DNA of 64,000 nt from Paracentrotus lividus (Eukaryota > Echinodermata > Echinoidea > Camarodonta > Echinidae), in assembly GCA_940671915.1 (NCBI GenBank), contig CALNVZ010000174.1, positions 78,639,354 to 78,703,353 of the forward strand, given 5' to 3'. Shown piece after piece: positions 1 to 12,066 of this stretch (the first letter of the stretch is position 1; each line of letters begins with the position of its first letter). The notes below the pieces were generated by a model that saw nothing but the letters and a program-made list of their open reading frames with translations, was not told the origin of the DNA and ran no database searches. Both the position numbers and the translations under genes were made by a program.

Positions 1-59
1 AAAAAAAAAAAAAACAAACAAAAATGTGATGGTACGGATGGGCAGAACAAGGTTTTTTT

Positions 60-977
60 GCACCTTATAACAGCTATTGGTCTACAACCTATTCGTTCAC
101 TAGCCAATACGTCTACCTCCATTCAGTCTAAACCATAATCGTCCACTAACCATTTGGTCTAAACCCGATTGGTCAATTAAATTGGTCTACATCCAAGTGG
201 TCCACTACCATTTGTCTACACCCGATTGTCCATTAACAATTGGTCTACATCCAAGTGGTCCACTTACCATTTGGTCTACATCCAATTGGTCCACTAACCA
301 TTTGCGTCTACAACCAATTGGTCACTAACGTTTGGTCTACATGTACATGCAATCAGCTCCACTAACCATTTGTCTACAACCAATTGGTCACTAACCATTT
401 GGTCTACCACCAATTGATCCACTAACCATGTGGTCTATCAATCAGTCTTCAATAGGGAGGGGCGGACAAAATATTTTATTCAAGTTTCCCTTGATCAACG
501 AAATGCGGGGGGGGGGGTTACAGGTAAATTTTAAAGAACAAGTTAGTCATAGGGATACACTGTATATGCAAATTGCAACATTTGAAAGTAATTGATTTTT
601 ACTCATAATTAAAGGCTCACATCGGGGGAAAATGGACAGGCGCAATGTCCTTAATTTTGCACCCAGGTGGCGGGGGGGGGGGGGGGGGCTACATGATGTT
701 GGCGTCCCTAAAGTTACACCCAATTGCTAACAACCAATTGGTTGTGACCAAACAACCTAGTATACCAATTTGTTATGGACCAATGCCTAGTAGACCAATT
801 GGTGCGGACCAAACGCCTAGTATACCAATGGTTGTGGACCAAACCCTAGTGACCAATTGGTAGTGGACCAAATGCCTAGTAGACCTAATGGCCAATGTAC
901 CAAATGGTTAGTAGACCAAATGGAAGTAGACCAACTAGTAGTAGACCAATGGGTTGTAGACCAATACATGTAGGTTA
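60..977. repeat. Two facing arrays of a short GGTCTAC/CCAATTGG tandem repeat
   Basis: From about 60 to 445 the + strand repeats a roughly 30-bp unit built from CCAATTGGTCCACTAACC and ATTTGGTCTAC. From about 720 to 977 the reverse complement of the same unit (TAGTAGACCAATTGGT, GTGGACCAAA) is repeated. The arrays are therefore inverted relative to each other around a 270-bp spacer with G-runs. The short ORFs rich in Trp-Ser-Thr here are products of the repeat and not genes. Confidence 0.85.
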
Positions 978-1175
978 CAAACCATATTGAGTTATAAGCC
1001 TGTAAATCCATGTACAAAAAAATAGTTTTTTATTACATGTACATTTAGAATAAGAGATTGCAGTGAAATATTTGATTATGTAAAGCTTAGCTTGAATTTC
1101 CCACGTGTAAAAGATGATGCGCTGATGAATGATGATCTCATGATGATGATAATTATAATGTATGATGGCAACATT

Positions 1176-1255
1176 CAGTGGCGGATGCAGGCGGGAGGCG
1201 GCGGGCGCACAAGATCCCCTCCCCCCGTAATTTGAAAGTCCTGCATCCGCCACTG
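1176..1255. repeat. Small palindromic element, perfect 16-bp terminal inverted repeats
   Basis: CAGTGGCGGATGCAGG at 1176-1191 is matched by its exact reverse complement at 1240-1255. The ends resemble the 'AGTGGCGGATCCAGAA' sequence seen again near 1441 and at 49668 (and, mirrored, near 48150), so this is probably one family of short non-autonomous DNA elements. No clear target-site duplication is visible. Confidence 0.6.
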
Positions 1256-4200
1256 GTTGATGCGGACGAACATTAGAAAAGCCAAACACTGAATTGATCG
1301 GCATCCAGGGCTTGGGTGGAAAATCGAATATTTTGCCTTAAGAACATCTCATATTCTCAAATATAAATATAATTTAAATCTCCATGTCTACTAATAAAAG
1401 TTTATATGTGGACATGTTGATGTGACACCCTGGTGGCCTTCAGTAGCGGATCCAGAATTTGGGAATAGGGGGCGCCGCCGAAATTTTCAGATTTTAACAT
1501 GTACATTACATGTACAGTCAACGAGTGGTTTCCAAATTATAGGGCGTCCCCCTGGAGCCCAATGGAATTCTGAGCCAGATTCTGGCTGTGCCTGCACCGT
1601 CGCTCGTCATCTGTAAGATAAAACAATATAAAAAAATTACTGTGTAACCTTGGGTAGTACACAGATAGGCTTCAGTGGAATCATGAAGCAATTCAGTATT
1701 CTTACCCCCCCCCCCCCAAAAAAAAAAAAAAAGAGGAAAAGTTGCCAGTTATTTTAATTCGCAGTTTCGCAATATATTAGTGACCGAACTGGGGAATAGT
1801 AAAACTTTGATTACTTAGGGCATTTCTAAATATTTTGGAAGCATATGCCTTCATGTCGCCTACTTTATATTGCCCTATTTAATCCCAGGGTCACTGACAT
1901 CCACTTCTTGACGGCGCGCACTGAATTTGTTTACTTGATCCTCCCGCTCTTTTCACCTCTCTCCTCTCCACTCTTTGTCTTGCCGCTTCTCCGGTAGAAA
2001 AGATATTGACACCGAACACAGGTTGGTTGCCTAGTAACCCTTTGCTCTTGAATATTCTCGTAGATATAAATCGTACAACGGGTTGTCATTTATATTATGG
2101 ATTGATATTGGATATAATTAGGGTCTATGTAGATCTAGAGTGAATTGATCGGGTAAGCTACTTAGACATGTGAATATAAATATATTTAGATGTAGATCTC
2201 CGAAAGATAATGCTCAAAATATGATAATCGGGCTAGATTTCTAGTTCTACCTCGTCGACGGTGTACTCGCCTAACGCTGGCTCTTCTCCTCCCCGTCGGT
2301 GGCTTGTTTTCTCCCCGGTCTTATCCTCCCTCCTCTGATGAGAAGCCAGGGGGTTGAAAAGATAAGAAGTATCCTCGGTCCACTAGGGATTTCTAAATAG
2401 TTCATTTAAACCCCTCCCTCCAACTTGCCGGTATGCCTAACCAACCAGTTATTATGTTATAGGCCTAACTTGTTAAATAACACCCACTCGGCTTTTTTTT
2501 TTTTTTTTTTCTTCTTAAAGCGCCAAAACAGATATTCGGTTAAATAACATCTATGCCTATTTATGCCAGCAAAATACAGAAAGGTATGAGTACAAAGACT
2601 GTTAAAACATGTGACAAGGCTGTGTGTGTAGATTGACTGACGCAACAATGGTCTAGCTGCATCAATCAAAATCACAATTTATTTTTCTGTCAACCTTTAT
2701 GTTTCTCATGCGAATCAAGATTCAGTAGTCTAGATATACCTTGACATAGGAGTTGTTTCTAGTCTCATTTCTTTAATTTCTTCTTTCTCTTATTCGTCTC
2801 TCTTCACTGATAAATCTAAAAAATATTTCTGTAAACATATTAAAGTCAATAGTTTTTGCACTCGCCCCAGTGAGGGAAAAAAATACATGTAATAATTAAA
2901 TAAAATGGTTGCGATATTTATGAAAAGCCTATGCTTACCGTACACGAAGTGTACGGGGCTAGGCCTATGCCAACAAGTCTTTAATGTTTTTAATTCAAAG
3001 TCCTTTTAAATTCATCATCAAAATGAATCAAAAGACATACCGTAAACAAAGAGATTAGGGCTTCAATTGATCGACCCATTACCACCTCGTTAAGGCATCC
3101 AGGTTATTGTTCGAAGGTCCTTAGTTTCAGATTATTAGAGTATACCACAAAAGAACCGCCAATTAATCCAACAAGTTTCTCTACCTTTGCTACGATATAT
3201 ATATATTTTTTTTTTATAGTTTGACTCTGAGGGAGGGGGGGGGGGTTGAGTTTTGGACTCTCTTACAGAAGTCTCATTTTGAGTATCCTTCCGCGCTGGC
3301 GATAATTCACGCGCGTTAATAAAAAATCTAACGCACATAACACAGGGCTGCGTTACATGACGTTAGGGGAGCTACTCTATTCTGATCAATACTGTAAATT
3401 CTGGTTGCCCCGGGCAACAGCGCACATGCTAATGTTGAGCGTTGAATAATGTAAATAAATTTTAAAGGAAAAACTGAAAATGTTATTTCATAAGCATCAC
3501 TACATGTATATGCTTCACAATGATTTTTGTTAATATTTTTTTTTAAAGTGATTATTTTCCCTCCATAACCTGCTGATAACTTTGGCACACCTATGTAGCA
3601 GTATGTGTAGGAACTCTTATATGAAATGACTTTGGTTTTATTCAAGAATCAAGCGACAAATGAGCTTCAAAACAATCCTTTTATAAAAAGGAAACAATAT
3701 ACCAAATCCCCTCCTCATTTTTGTAAAATAAATGTACTCGCATAACTTATCAAGTTTTAGTGTTTTTGTATGAGTCGCAGAATGAAATTAGCTTTTAATT
3801 AAATTTAACAGAGATTTAAGTGTATCTCATAGAAAATTGGAGGACATGCCTGTGACTACACATAGTTTAACCCGAGATAATGCACAGCAAAACCATCCAT
3901 AAGCCACAAAAATGTGAAAATGAGATGCTTTTTACTTGTGCTACAACACCTCCCCCCCCCCCCCCCCCCCTTTTCAAAAATGCTCTGCTGGACCCATATC
4001 AGATACAATGTATTGTACAGTATACTTTCCCTACATGTATAGCATAGACATGAGGCCATATAGATCAAGCAGTCTGACCATAAATAGCTTTCACAGGTGT
4101 CTAGAGCACTGAGCTCTCTAATGAGCTCTACTAGTCATACACACCCCTACCATGGACAGAGCAGACAGGTAAACATGTAGTGGAGCATGCCAAGTAAATC

Positions 4201-4505
4201 AAAACAAGCCAATGTATTGTGCACATCTTTTCGTGAGTCAAAATAATGATCCTCTAATGATTAATTTTCTATTCGTTTTATACCCAATTATACGATGTAG
4301 CTTACTTATCATAAGTATCATCTATTTAATCTGAAATTGCTAAAAGAAAAATGACAATTGTGTCAAAGTTGTACAAATGATTTTTTTAAAGAATTTTAGT
4401 AAATCTTCTGATTTCGATATAAATCCTTTCAGAATCAAAGAGCTAAAAAAGGAAATGGCGATAGGCTATGGGGTAAATCATTTTTTTTTTTTAAATAAAG
4501 CTTAC
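1256..4505. other. Intronic or flanking DNA, no gene recognised
   Basis: Contains homopolymer C/A runs (near 1705, 3951), a T-run (2492) and a G-run (3234). All ORFs are short and unlike known proteins. Any further exons of the minus-strand gene ending its visible exon at 4506 should lie here or beyond the left edge, but I could not identify one. Confidence 0.5.
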
Positions 4506-6579
4506 CTGACTGTAGGATACCCAGTTGAGCTAAAGGTACGGAAAGCTGGTTGGCGATGGCGGTAGGTGCCTCAATGGAATGTCTCGACAATCGTAGCAGG
4601 AAAGCCCCTTTCAATTCATTCAGTTTTTCACACTCGGCAGTATCAACAGAAGCTCTTCTCGGTTGACCCAGTAAGGGCGCAAGGGCATTCATAAGGGAAT
4701 TTTCTGCAGCAGGCTCTGAAATACTCCGATGAGCCTGTGGACATGAACATGATAGGTGCAACTGAGTTGCTGCAGAATGTGGGACCATGGATTGTTCCTT
4801 GGTGGATGGTGACGGAGTTGTACTGCTGGGGTTGATGCTTTTGCCGTTAGCTAAAGGGTCAGGCTTCATATGGTTACTGTTGCTAGATAAGGGTTCTCCT
4901 GGAGCTCTATTGCCTTGAGGTTTCATTGGTTTCCCACATCGAGTGCAGATTTGTGCACTTATCGTATTTGTAGCAAGTTGTGGCGCTGATGCTGTTGGAG
5001 AAGTCACTTCTTTTACTCTTGCCTTCACAGCAGGTTTCTTTGATTCTTTAGGTTTTTCCTGCCCATTTGTCATGTTCATTTGATCTCCTGTCACTATCTT
5101 TCCCTTAGAATCATTTAGATTTTTACACGCATCCTGTGCAGGTTTGATATCTGTCGTTCTAGCTGTACTTTTCAAAGAATCATCTATCTTTGAGCAACTT
5201 TCATTCTGACTTGTCATCCTGGGTTTCTTTGGGGCTGGCACTTTTGCAGGCAGCTTTTCAATAAACTCATCCCTTTCATACAACAGATGATTTTTTGTCT
5301 CCGCTGTGAGGCTGGCCACACGCCTCGCCCTTGGAGCACGAGGAGGTAATGTATCTGCAAACTTAAACCTGCGTTTCCTAGGTTTTCCATCTTCAGGTGA
5401 GCTGAGACCTGAACTGAGACCATCACGTCCTGCAATGCTTCCATCATCCGTGAATGAATCCTCTGTGCAACTGCTTATTACAGATTCACTTCCAACACTC
5501 TCCGAGATAGATCCTTTTCGTTTCCTCTTGCTATCAACACCTGAATCACAAGAGCCAAGTGTACTTTTCCGAACAACTTCCTTTGGCTTGCCACCTCCTC
5601 GCGGTGAAGTCCTTCCGGTGGCTTTTGGTTTGCCCATGTCTCCAGCTCCGTTATTCTTTACCCCATGCGTCCTATTGAAGGCAACCTCGCTGTCAACCTT
5701 CTCAAATCTTTCTTCATCGATTTCACTAGATTCCACAATATTATCTTCAAAGACAGAATCATTAGAGATACTGTGGGAAAAGCTAGGTCTCTTGTGTTCT
5801 CCATTTAAAGTAGCACTACTTTGAAGACGCCCATTCTGAAGCACATTTGGACTACTACTGGGTGAAACACTGTTGACATGCCTTTCCACCTTATGGATGT
5901 CTTTGTGATTGCTCTGGTCTTTGGGGCTACAATTTGGCACCGTCTTCCAAGGAACGGGTGCAGGGACTTCTGAGGAGTTGGACATTTTAGGGGATACTCT
6001 AGGTGATACTTTTCTGTGACCTATATTGTGGGAATGCTTGTAGCTGTCCGGGGATGTCTCCGACCAACTCGATCTCCTCTTACCGAAAGACCCATCAGCA
6101 ACATTCTTTTCATTCTGATTCCAGTCAACAGTAAGCAGATCTTTTTTCGGCTGGATATTATTTACGTTACATATATCCGGCGAACTTATTTTCTTCCTTT
6201 TGGGTGATGTCATTGGCACTGTTAATTCGTTTGAAATCTCTGCGCCATCAATATCTATTTTCCTCTTGCGATGGTTGGATGCTGGAATGTTCTTGGATGG
6301 CTTCACAGTTAGCCTAGAGTCTGACAGGCACTGTCGTCCTGGAGAAACACTGTTCATTTTGGCGTTTGCAATAGTAATGTCCACATTTAGAGTACACATA
6401 CTGTTGTTGTTTGAGCGATTGGGTGTACAAGTAGGGGATAATCTTTTCTTCCCTGCGGGGCTCATTATCTGCGGTGTAGGCATTATGGTATCCGGTCTAG
6501 GTGATGTAGAAATTTTCCCATTCTGAGGTCTAGACTGATTTTCAGTACACACTTTGGGTGAATTGCCGCTCTTCAGATT
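4506..6579 (-). CDS. Large internal exon of an unrecognised Ser/Lys/Pro-rich, probably nuclear protein
   Basis: A single open reading frame fills a 2074-bp exon. On the minus strand it is preceded by an acceptor (TTGTGTCTTTACAG, intron side from 6580) and followed by the donor GTAAGC (4505-4500). It enters in phase 0 (first residues NLKSGNSPKV) and leaves with one extra base, giving about 691 residues. The protein is low-complexity and hydrophilic, with many basic clusters (KRKRKG, PKRKKI, KPRKRRF) that look like nuclear localisation signals and many SP/TP sites. A short motif RRVASLTAETKNHLLYERDE resembles 'RR-ASLNAEA--LL-ER' motifs that I recall from BAHD1-like chromatin proteins. This is a weak hint. 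A CTRCGKPM sequence has one CxxC pair, and the end is Leu-rich (LSRHSIEAPTAIANQL). The function is not assigned. The exon itself is secure; the rest of the gene is not complete here. Confidence 0.8.
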
Positions 6580-7032
6580 CTGTAAAGACACAAAATTGAA
6601 AATAGAAAATAATCAACAGGTATAAATCAAGGAGAGAAGATCATCTGTGTGTTTATAAATGCAAGTCAAAGTGATCCTGTTATACATGCTTGTAAAACTA
6701 AACCAATATGCTTACAAATACTATCAAGAGCTCATTGAAAGAAGAGTGCATGACACAGATCACTACATCGTAACTATTGCCATCTTTGTTGCATGTAGCA
6801 TAGACAACATAACCCATCTAATATCATGCCCCAAGCTACATACCTGAGACAGCCAATGCAATTAAGACCTCATAGAATTAATTCAAGTAACAGTACTTGT
6901 ATTATACATGTACAAGTGCTGTAAAATTCAATCTTTCAAAGTGACTTCTCATCTGTGTACATGTATTTAAATATCATATTTTGAAAGTGTACTGAGCAAT
7001 TGCACCCAGAAAGCTCATATAAAATTGCTAAT

Positions 7033-8356
7033 GGGCCATTCCACGTTACGTAAGTTACACTTCAGAGAAAAATACTGACTTAAAAGGTCTGCCCTCCTCT
7101 TAATAAACTGCATTGGAAGTTTAAATCCTATCATGGTAGATCCTTGCCATAGACTCTCAAATTTAAGAAACAAAAGTCAGCTCACTGGGCCTGAATAGAA
7201 AAAATAATCAGCATTTTAGGAGCGTTACGTAAGTTACGTCAGAGAAAATGGAATCCCTAACCTTTTTTGGGAAACTTGGAAACTCTGTGAAGTGCTAAGC
7301 TTTCATGACTAAACTTTATCAGAAATCAAGAGGGTAGACATGCAGCTAACATTTTCAGTTGAAATTAGGACAATCCAATCACCCATATTTTTTTATATGA
7401 GCCCATCATCGCCGTTACGTAAGTTACAGCTGAGCGTTACGTAAGTTACGCTGTCTGAAAAATAAATGAAAAAAATATCTTCTATCCAATTGTTTGACTT
7501 AATTTATGATTAATTTAGTAGAATGACATCATAGGAAACCAAAACTGAAAATTTTATTGTTTTATCTTCTTTAGTTTTAAAAATATTTGCATCATAAGCA
7601 ATCAAATTCAAGTGTAGTCCCACATGTACATAATTTTGTGGGAATTTTGTAAATTTCAATAATTTTTTAGCTTCATTTTGGCTATAAAATTTGAATGATA
7701 ATGCACTTGAATTGATATACTTATATCTTTCTGTACAGTTTCAGAAAGTTTAACACAATTTTTCTCTGAGTACACTGATGTAACTTACTTAATTTGATGT
7801 GTAACTTACGTAACGTTACGTAAGTTACACACTTTTGCAGTGGTACTATCCTATGAAGACATTACTTAAATGTTATGATTTTTCACTATGATATTTAGCA
7901 TACTACACTAGCTTTAGAAATGTACCATAATTAAATTCTATTCAAGTAATTTTTGAGTAATAAAACTATTTGTTGTTTTTGCGTTACGTAAGTTACATCT
8001 TAAGATGAGGTTTTTTGTTAACAATTTTTTCGAAAAGTTGCATTTGTCATGGTTAAATATAATATGGATTTGATTAAAATAACTAAATGTTGATGAATAA
8101 AAGTTAAAAGAATCAATATTGTAGTCAAATTAATCATATTGTGGTGCTATCAAATTTTTCTTTAAATTCAAATTATTTCCCCTCCTTAACAGACTTGATA
8201 CTCTGAAACACATATTTTTGGTAGCGGTAATAATTATGTGAAATCAGTTTTGGAATATGATTTTGTGGGTATTTATCTAACAAAAAAGCCACATTTGGGC
8301 ATTCATATGCCAATTTTATTTTTTGGTGCTCAGGACCACTTGCCGTGGAATGGCCC
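7033..8356. mobile_element. Non-autonomous DNA transposon with 13-bp TIRs and TAAT target duplication
   Basis: GGGCCATTCCACG at 7033-7045 is the exact reverse complement of CGTGGAATGGCCC at 8344-8356. Both ends are flanked by TAAT (7029-7032 and 8357-8360). The 1.32-kb interior has no coding potential but carries repeated GTTACGTAAGTTAC motifs. It lies in an intron of the minus-strand gene. The superfamily cannot be assigned without a transposase. Confidence 0.8.
7045..7996. promoter_or_regulatory. Seven copies of GTTACGTAAGTTAC inside a transposon
   Basis: Forward copies lie at 7045-7058, 7224-7237, 7414-7427, 7436-7449, 7815-7828 and 7983-7996. A reverse copy lies at 7801-7814, directly abutting a forward one. 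A decayed copy is near 7784. Each holds the palindrome TTACGTAA, which matches the core bound by PAR-bZIP (DBP/HLF/TEF), NFIL3 and C/EBP factors in animals. Whether these are regulatory sites or sites for a transposase is not known. The repetition against an otherwise decayed AT-rich background is directly visible. Confidence 0.6.
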
Positions 8357-8975
8357 TAATAGCTACTTTCAAAGGATTCCCGGATATTATTTGTGGTTCA
8401 CTGATCATGACTTCAATGAACAATTGGTTATGGTGTCATACATTGTAAGTAAAATAACACTGCTTGTTTGAAGTGGTTTGATGGTTTTCAATGAATGATT
8501 TTATAATCCTGCCCTTTTCCTCAATTGCCTTTGCTTCATTTGTATTTCTCAGTCATGTACATGTACACGTTATTGGATGTTTCACGGAGGGACAACATAT
8601 CCTTTCGGAAGGTCACATGACTAGTATGTTATATATCGGGAATCAAGATCAATGACTAAGTCTACAGTTTGCAACTGAACTGATAAACCTCAAATCATGT
8701 GATCTACAAACCACAAAACTTAAATTACCATCTGATTCTACAAATATTTTATGCAAATATAAATGTTTTAAAACATGATTTTAATATGAATGTAGGTAAA
8801 TATTGATCTAGGCAATGTAAATAACTTGAATAAATATATTGAAGTTCAAAGGTAAATTAGACTGTCATAAAAAAATCACCTTTCATCAACTATGTTTTGG
8901 AAATGTTTATAGCTTCATACACATTCCAAAAGTCAACACCAATACCTTGTGACTGATACAAGCATGGAGTTACTA

Positions 8976-9332
8976 ATACCGCGTTTACAATGCGACTCGG
9001 CTCTCGTGTCGAATCTTCAGGAAGGGTTTGACACTGCAAAGAGTGAACTTGTGATCGTGTTTATACACAATAAAAAAGGTGAGTTCAACACGGCTCCCAG
9101 ATCTTGACCGGAAGGGACGTCATTAATGTGTGTTGTGATGTATAGCCGAATTCCATATCTGACCTCAAGGTCGTCGACTTCAACAAGGCTTTCTGTTTAC
9201 ACACATAATAATTGCCGTGTCGAACCCGGGTCGCAGATCACACTGATCCCGTTCACATGGCATAAATTTGCCGTGTCGAGCACGATTGCCGTGTCGAACC
9301 CGCAACCCGAGTCACAGTGTAAACGAGGTATA
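8976..9332. mobile_element. MITE-like element with TIR ATACCGCGTTTACA
   Basis: The left end ATACCGCGTTTACAATGCG is mirrored by the right end (reverse complement ATACCTCGTTTACACTGTG). The interior repeats GTGTCGAACCCG-like words several times. No coding capacity. Confidence 0.65.
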
Positions 9333-9961
9333 ACTCCATGATGTAAGAGAGGTTCATGAAAAAAATGTAACTGTACCACCAAGGCATGCAATTTACATAC
9401 AAATGTGATGTAACAGTTGCATGACAGTAATAATGAAATGTTAGAAAAGAAAGGGTCATCTCTTTCTAGTGCTTGCACAATAAACCGATTTGAGAACAAT
9501 TCTACATCTGTACTTCTATCCTGTTCCAAGAGAGGGAAATTCCCCATCTCAAATCTCACTCTGCTCCTTTGGCAATACCTCCAGCATCTACATGTTTGAG
9601 AGGTCTCAATTTACATTCAAGAATGATTTGGAGCAAAGGCAAACAGCAGAATAGATTTCTAAGCGGCAATTAGTACAACATGTAGGCATAATCGTGCATA
9701 TGTACATGTAAATGTATTTACATACAACATGTATTGAGGTTTTGTTTGGTAATAAACCCTACTTTTCATTCATTTTTAGTGTAAGATTCATAAGAATAAC
9801 TAAACATGCCATGTCAAATATGAATGTGAATATTTGATCTGGCATTGATTTCCAAGGATGGGGACTAATATCTACATTCTCCTAATATATACAGAAACTT
9901 TTAATATACAAATACCTGGAAGTAAATGTACATGTATGTAATAATAAAAGTCTGTACATAC

Positions 9962-10042
9962 TCGTATCTCCTTGATAGTGATTGAGCTATGCTTGACTTC
10001 CTCCTTTAACAACCGCTTGTTTACCCCAGCTATTAGATGCCA
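9962..10042 (-). CDS. Probable coding exon upstream of the large exon, unknown protein
   Basis: On the minus strand ATGCATTCAGCAG is followed by 27 open codons and then the donor GTATGT. The translation starts WHLIAGVNKRLL and continues KEEVKHSSITIKEIR, an amphipathic basic helix-like stretch. The exon begins and ends in phase 0, so it joins in frame to the large exon (…KEIR then NLKSG…). The acceptor could also be 3 bases earlier (adding Gln). No family recognised. Composition and splice sites support coding, but without conservation data this is tentative. Confidence 0.5.
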
Positions 10043-10289
10043 CTGCTGAATGCATGAATTCATTTGATCATTGTTTGTTCAATAAACAGTCTCTGAAAGA
10101 GATACAAATAATAACTATGGGCCTAAAATGTAATGTTACATAAAGATTATATACCTCATTTTAAGAATCTTTAATAATCCTGTCTTCTGATTGGTTGAAA
10201 GTGCAGTCATAATCTGACCTATGGCCGCCATAGACATTTTTCCCGGTTTTACGGTCAATAGAACTTTTTACAGTATTTTGCCCATGGGC

Positions 10290-10520
10290 ATAGTGCGATC
10301 CCCATTTGTTTACGTGCAAGGCTGCTGCGCATGCGCTTTACTTCAGATACCATAATTTGCGGCGCGATTTGGTCGATTAATTTTAGACAACTCCGCGTGC
10401 TTGTGCGTCACCGCGCGCGTGCGCGCAGCGTAGACAAATTCTTTCGTCGCGCTAGAACGGATCCCAGATTTCTAGTTGAGCGTTAAGCCTGAATTCCGAT
10501 GACGATGTTGATCTCTAAAC
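10290..10520. promoter_or_regulatory. CpG-rich segment with NRF-1-like site, candidate promoter
   Basis: This stretch is rich in CpG compared with the AT-rich surroundings (GCGCGCGTGCGCGC, GGCGCGATT). It contains TGCGCATGCGCT near 10325, matching the NRF-1 consensus; the sea-urchin relative is P3A2. A CCAAT box on the minus strand (CCAATCAG, near 10190) lies toward the exon at 9962-10042. A short minus-strand ORF beginning MSMAAIGQIM and ending at a possible donor GTATAT (10150s) follows, but its phase does not fit the next exon. It could be a promoter or the GC-rich end of a repeat. Confidence 0.35.
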
Positions 10521-10783
10521 AAGCGATTTAGAGGTTAATCTGAGAGGGTGCTTCCTCGGCATTTTGCAGTTAGTTGTAATAGAATGCAAATGTGTTGTGG
10601 TGAGCATGCATTGTGGCCTGCAGAGCCAGAGGCTCGAACTGACTTAACTTTCATGACTCTAGGCTAGTCTAGATCTAACGGTAGGCCTATTTAGAATCTA
10701 GATCGTAGACTTCACTTAGACTTAACAGTTAGTTCTAGGTCAAAATTAGACCATGTTTGTTGTTTTTAGATTCGGCATATAAA

Positions 10784-10951
10784 ATATATATTGACTGCTT
10801 TTATTTTCGGGACATGGTCGTTTCTAGCTTGCTCTCCGGGAATCTCCGCATCTGCCATAACCCGCGACCTGCGGTCTTGGGTTATAGCAGATGCGGAGAT
10901 TCCCTTGAGCAGGATCTAGAAACGACCATGTCCCTCAAAGCAGTCAATATA
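10784..10951. repeat. Long near-perfect hairpin
   Basis: ATATATTGACTGCTTT, GGGACATGGTCGTTTCTAG and GGAATCTCCGCATCTGC on the left arm are all mirrored on the right arm around a central GCGACCTGCGGTC region. The element is almost entirely stem, typical of a fold-back MITE. Confidence 0.75.
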
Positions 10952-10964
10952 TCTATACTATTAA

Positions 10965-11216
10965 GGGTGGTATCTCACTTCGCGTAGACGTCTCCGCGAC
11001 AGAATAGAAAATTTTGTTTCCCAAAGGATAAAAAGTATTAGAGAAGTCTCCGATATTGCAGAGACGTCTCCGAGACAATTTATGAAAAAAAAAGCATAAA
11101 GCAGTCTCAAATCTGTCTCCGTGATATCGGAGACGTCTCTAATACTTTTTATCTGTTGCGGAGAGGAAATTTTCTATTCTGTCGCGGAGAAGTCTCCGCG
11201 AAATGAGATACCATCC
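10965..11216. mobile_element. Fold-back MITE with TAA target duplication
   Basis: The left end GGTGGTATCTCACTTCGCG and right end (reverse complement GGATGGTATCTCATTTCGCG) form TIRs that continue inward (GACAGAATAGAAAATTTT). TAA flanks both sides (10962-10964, 11217-11219), compatible with the PIF/Harbinger 3-bp duplication. The interior repeats the word GTCTCCG. Confidence 0.7.
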
Positions 11217-11436
11217 TAAGGTATCCCATGTCCTTTTTTTGTTTTACACAGAAGATGGAAATATTGGTGTCACTCTGAGAATTACAGGGGAAATCCACCA
11301 AATGCAGAAAAAAAATTCAGAGAAACAATCAGTGAAGGTTTTGTAGAAAACTATCAAAGGATGACAAGATAATACAATTTCTATAATCTAGGCATATTGG
11401 CAACTCTGTGATGCTGCCCTTTTTCATGAACTGAAA

Positions 11437-12038
11437 GGACTCATCCGGGCTGGAGTTTGCATTATAAGAAAAATAAAGTAAAATCGAAAAAGCACAACAC
11501 TGAAAATTTCATCAAAATCGGATAAGAAATAGCAAAGTTATGAATTTTCTTAGGTTTTGAATTTTTTAGGAAACAGTTCTTCAAATTGGCAAACTGATGA
11601 TGTCTCAGTCCCCCTACTTTCTATGTATTTTATTGTATGAAATACCAATTATCAAGATTTTCTGCCCCAAGGACATAAAAACACGGATTAATCCTTGTGG
11701 AATGTTCAAGGTCACAAGTGCTTTTACTCATTTCAGTATGAGGGACAGATTTTCTGTATACGCAATATATGAAAAAATGAGATAAATAGGATTTTTATAA
11801 TAAAACACACAAGAAGTAGGGGGACTGTGACATCATCAGTTTGCTCATTTGAATATTCAAATATTCAAATGAGACAATGAGACAGTTGCCAAGAACTGTT
11901 TTACAAAAAAAATCAAGACCTAAAAAAAATGCATAACTTTGTTATTTTTCATCCGATTTTGATGAAATTTTCTGTGTTGTGCTTGATGAATTTTACTTAA
12001 TTTTACAAAACTTTTTCATTTCAGCCCGGACTCCTCCT
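11437..12038. mobile_element. Long-TIR MITE, copy 1 of a family shared with 59206-59806
   Basis: Ends AAGGACTCATCCGGGCT and AGCCCGGACTCCTCCTT are inverted. Inside both arms are mirrored stretches (CGATTTTGATGAAATTTT, GTCCCCCTACTT, CATCATCAGTTTGC). A second copy in the opposite orientation is present at 59206-59806. ORFs across it are repeat-derived and short. Confidence 0.75.
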
Positions 12039-12066
12039 TGAATGAAAGAATAAGTCTACATCGAAC

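Noticed and set aside
645..1017. Short ORFs with WSTT or Gly-run repeats
   Set aside because: Derived from the satellite arrays and a G-run.
5306..5824. 172-aa plus-strand ORF and others at 6016-6526
   Set aside because: Antisense shadows of the large minus-strand exon at 4506-6579.
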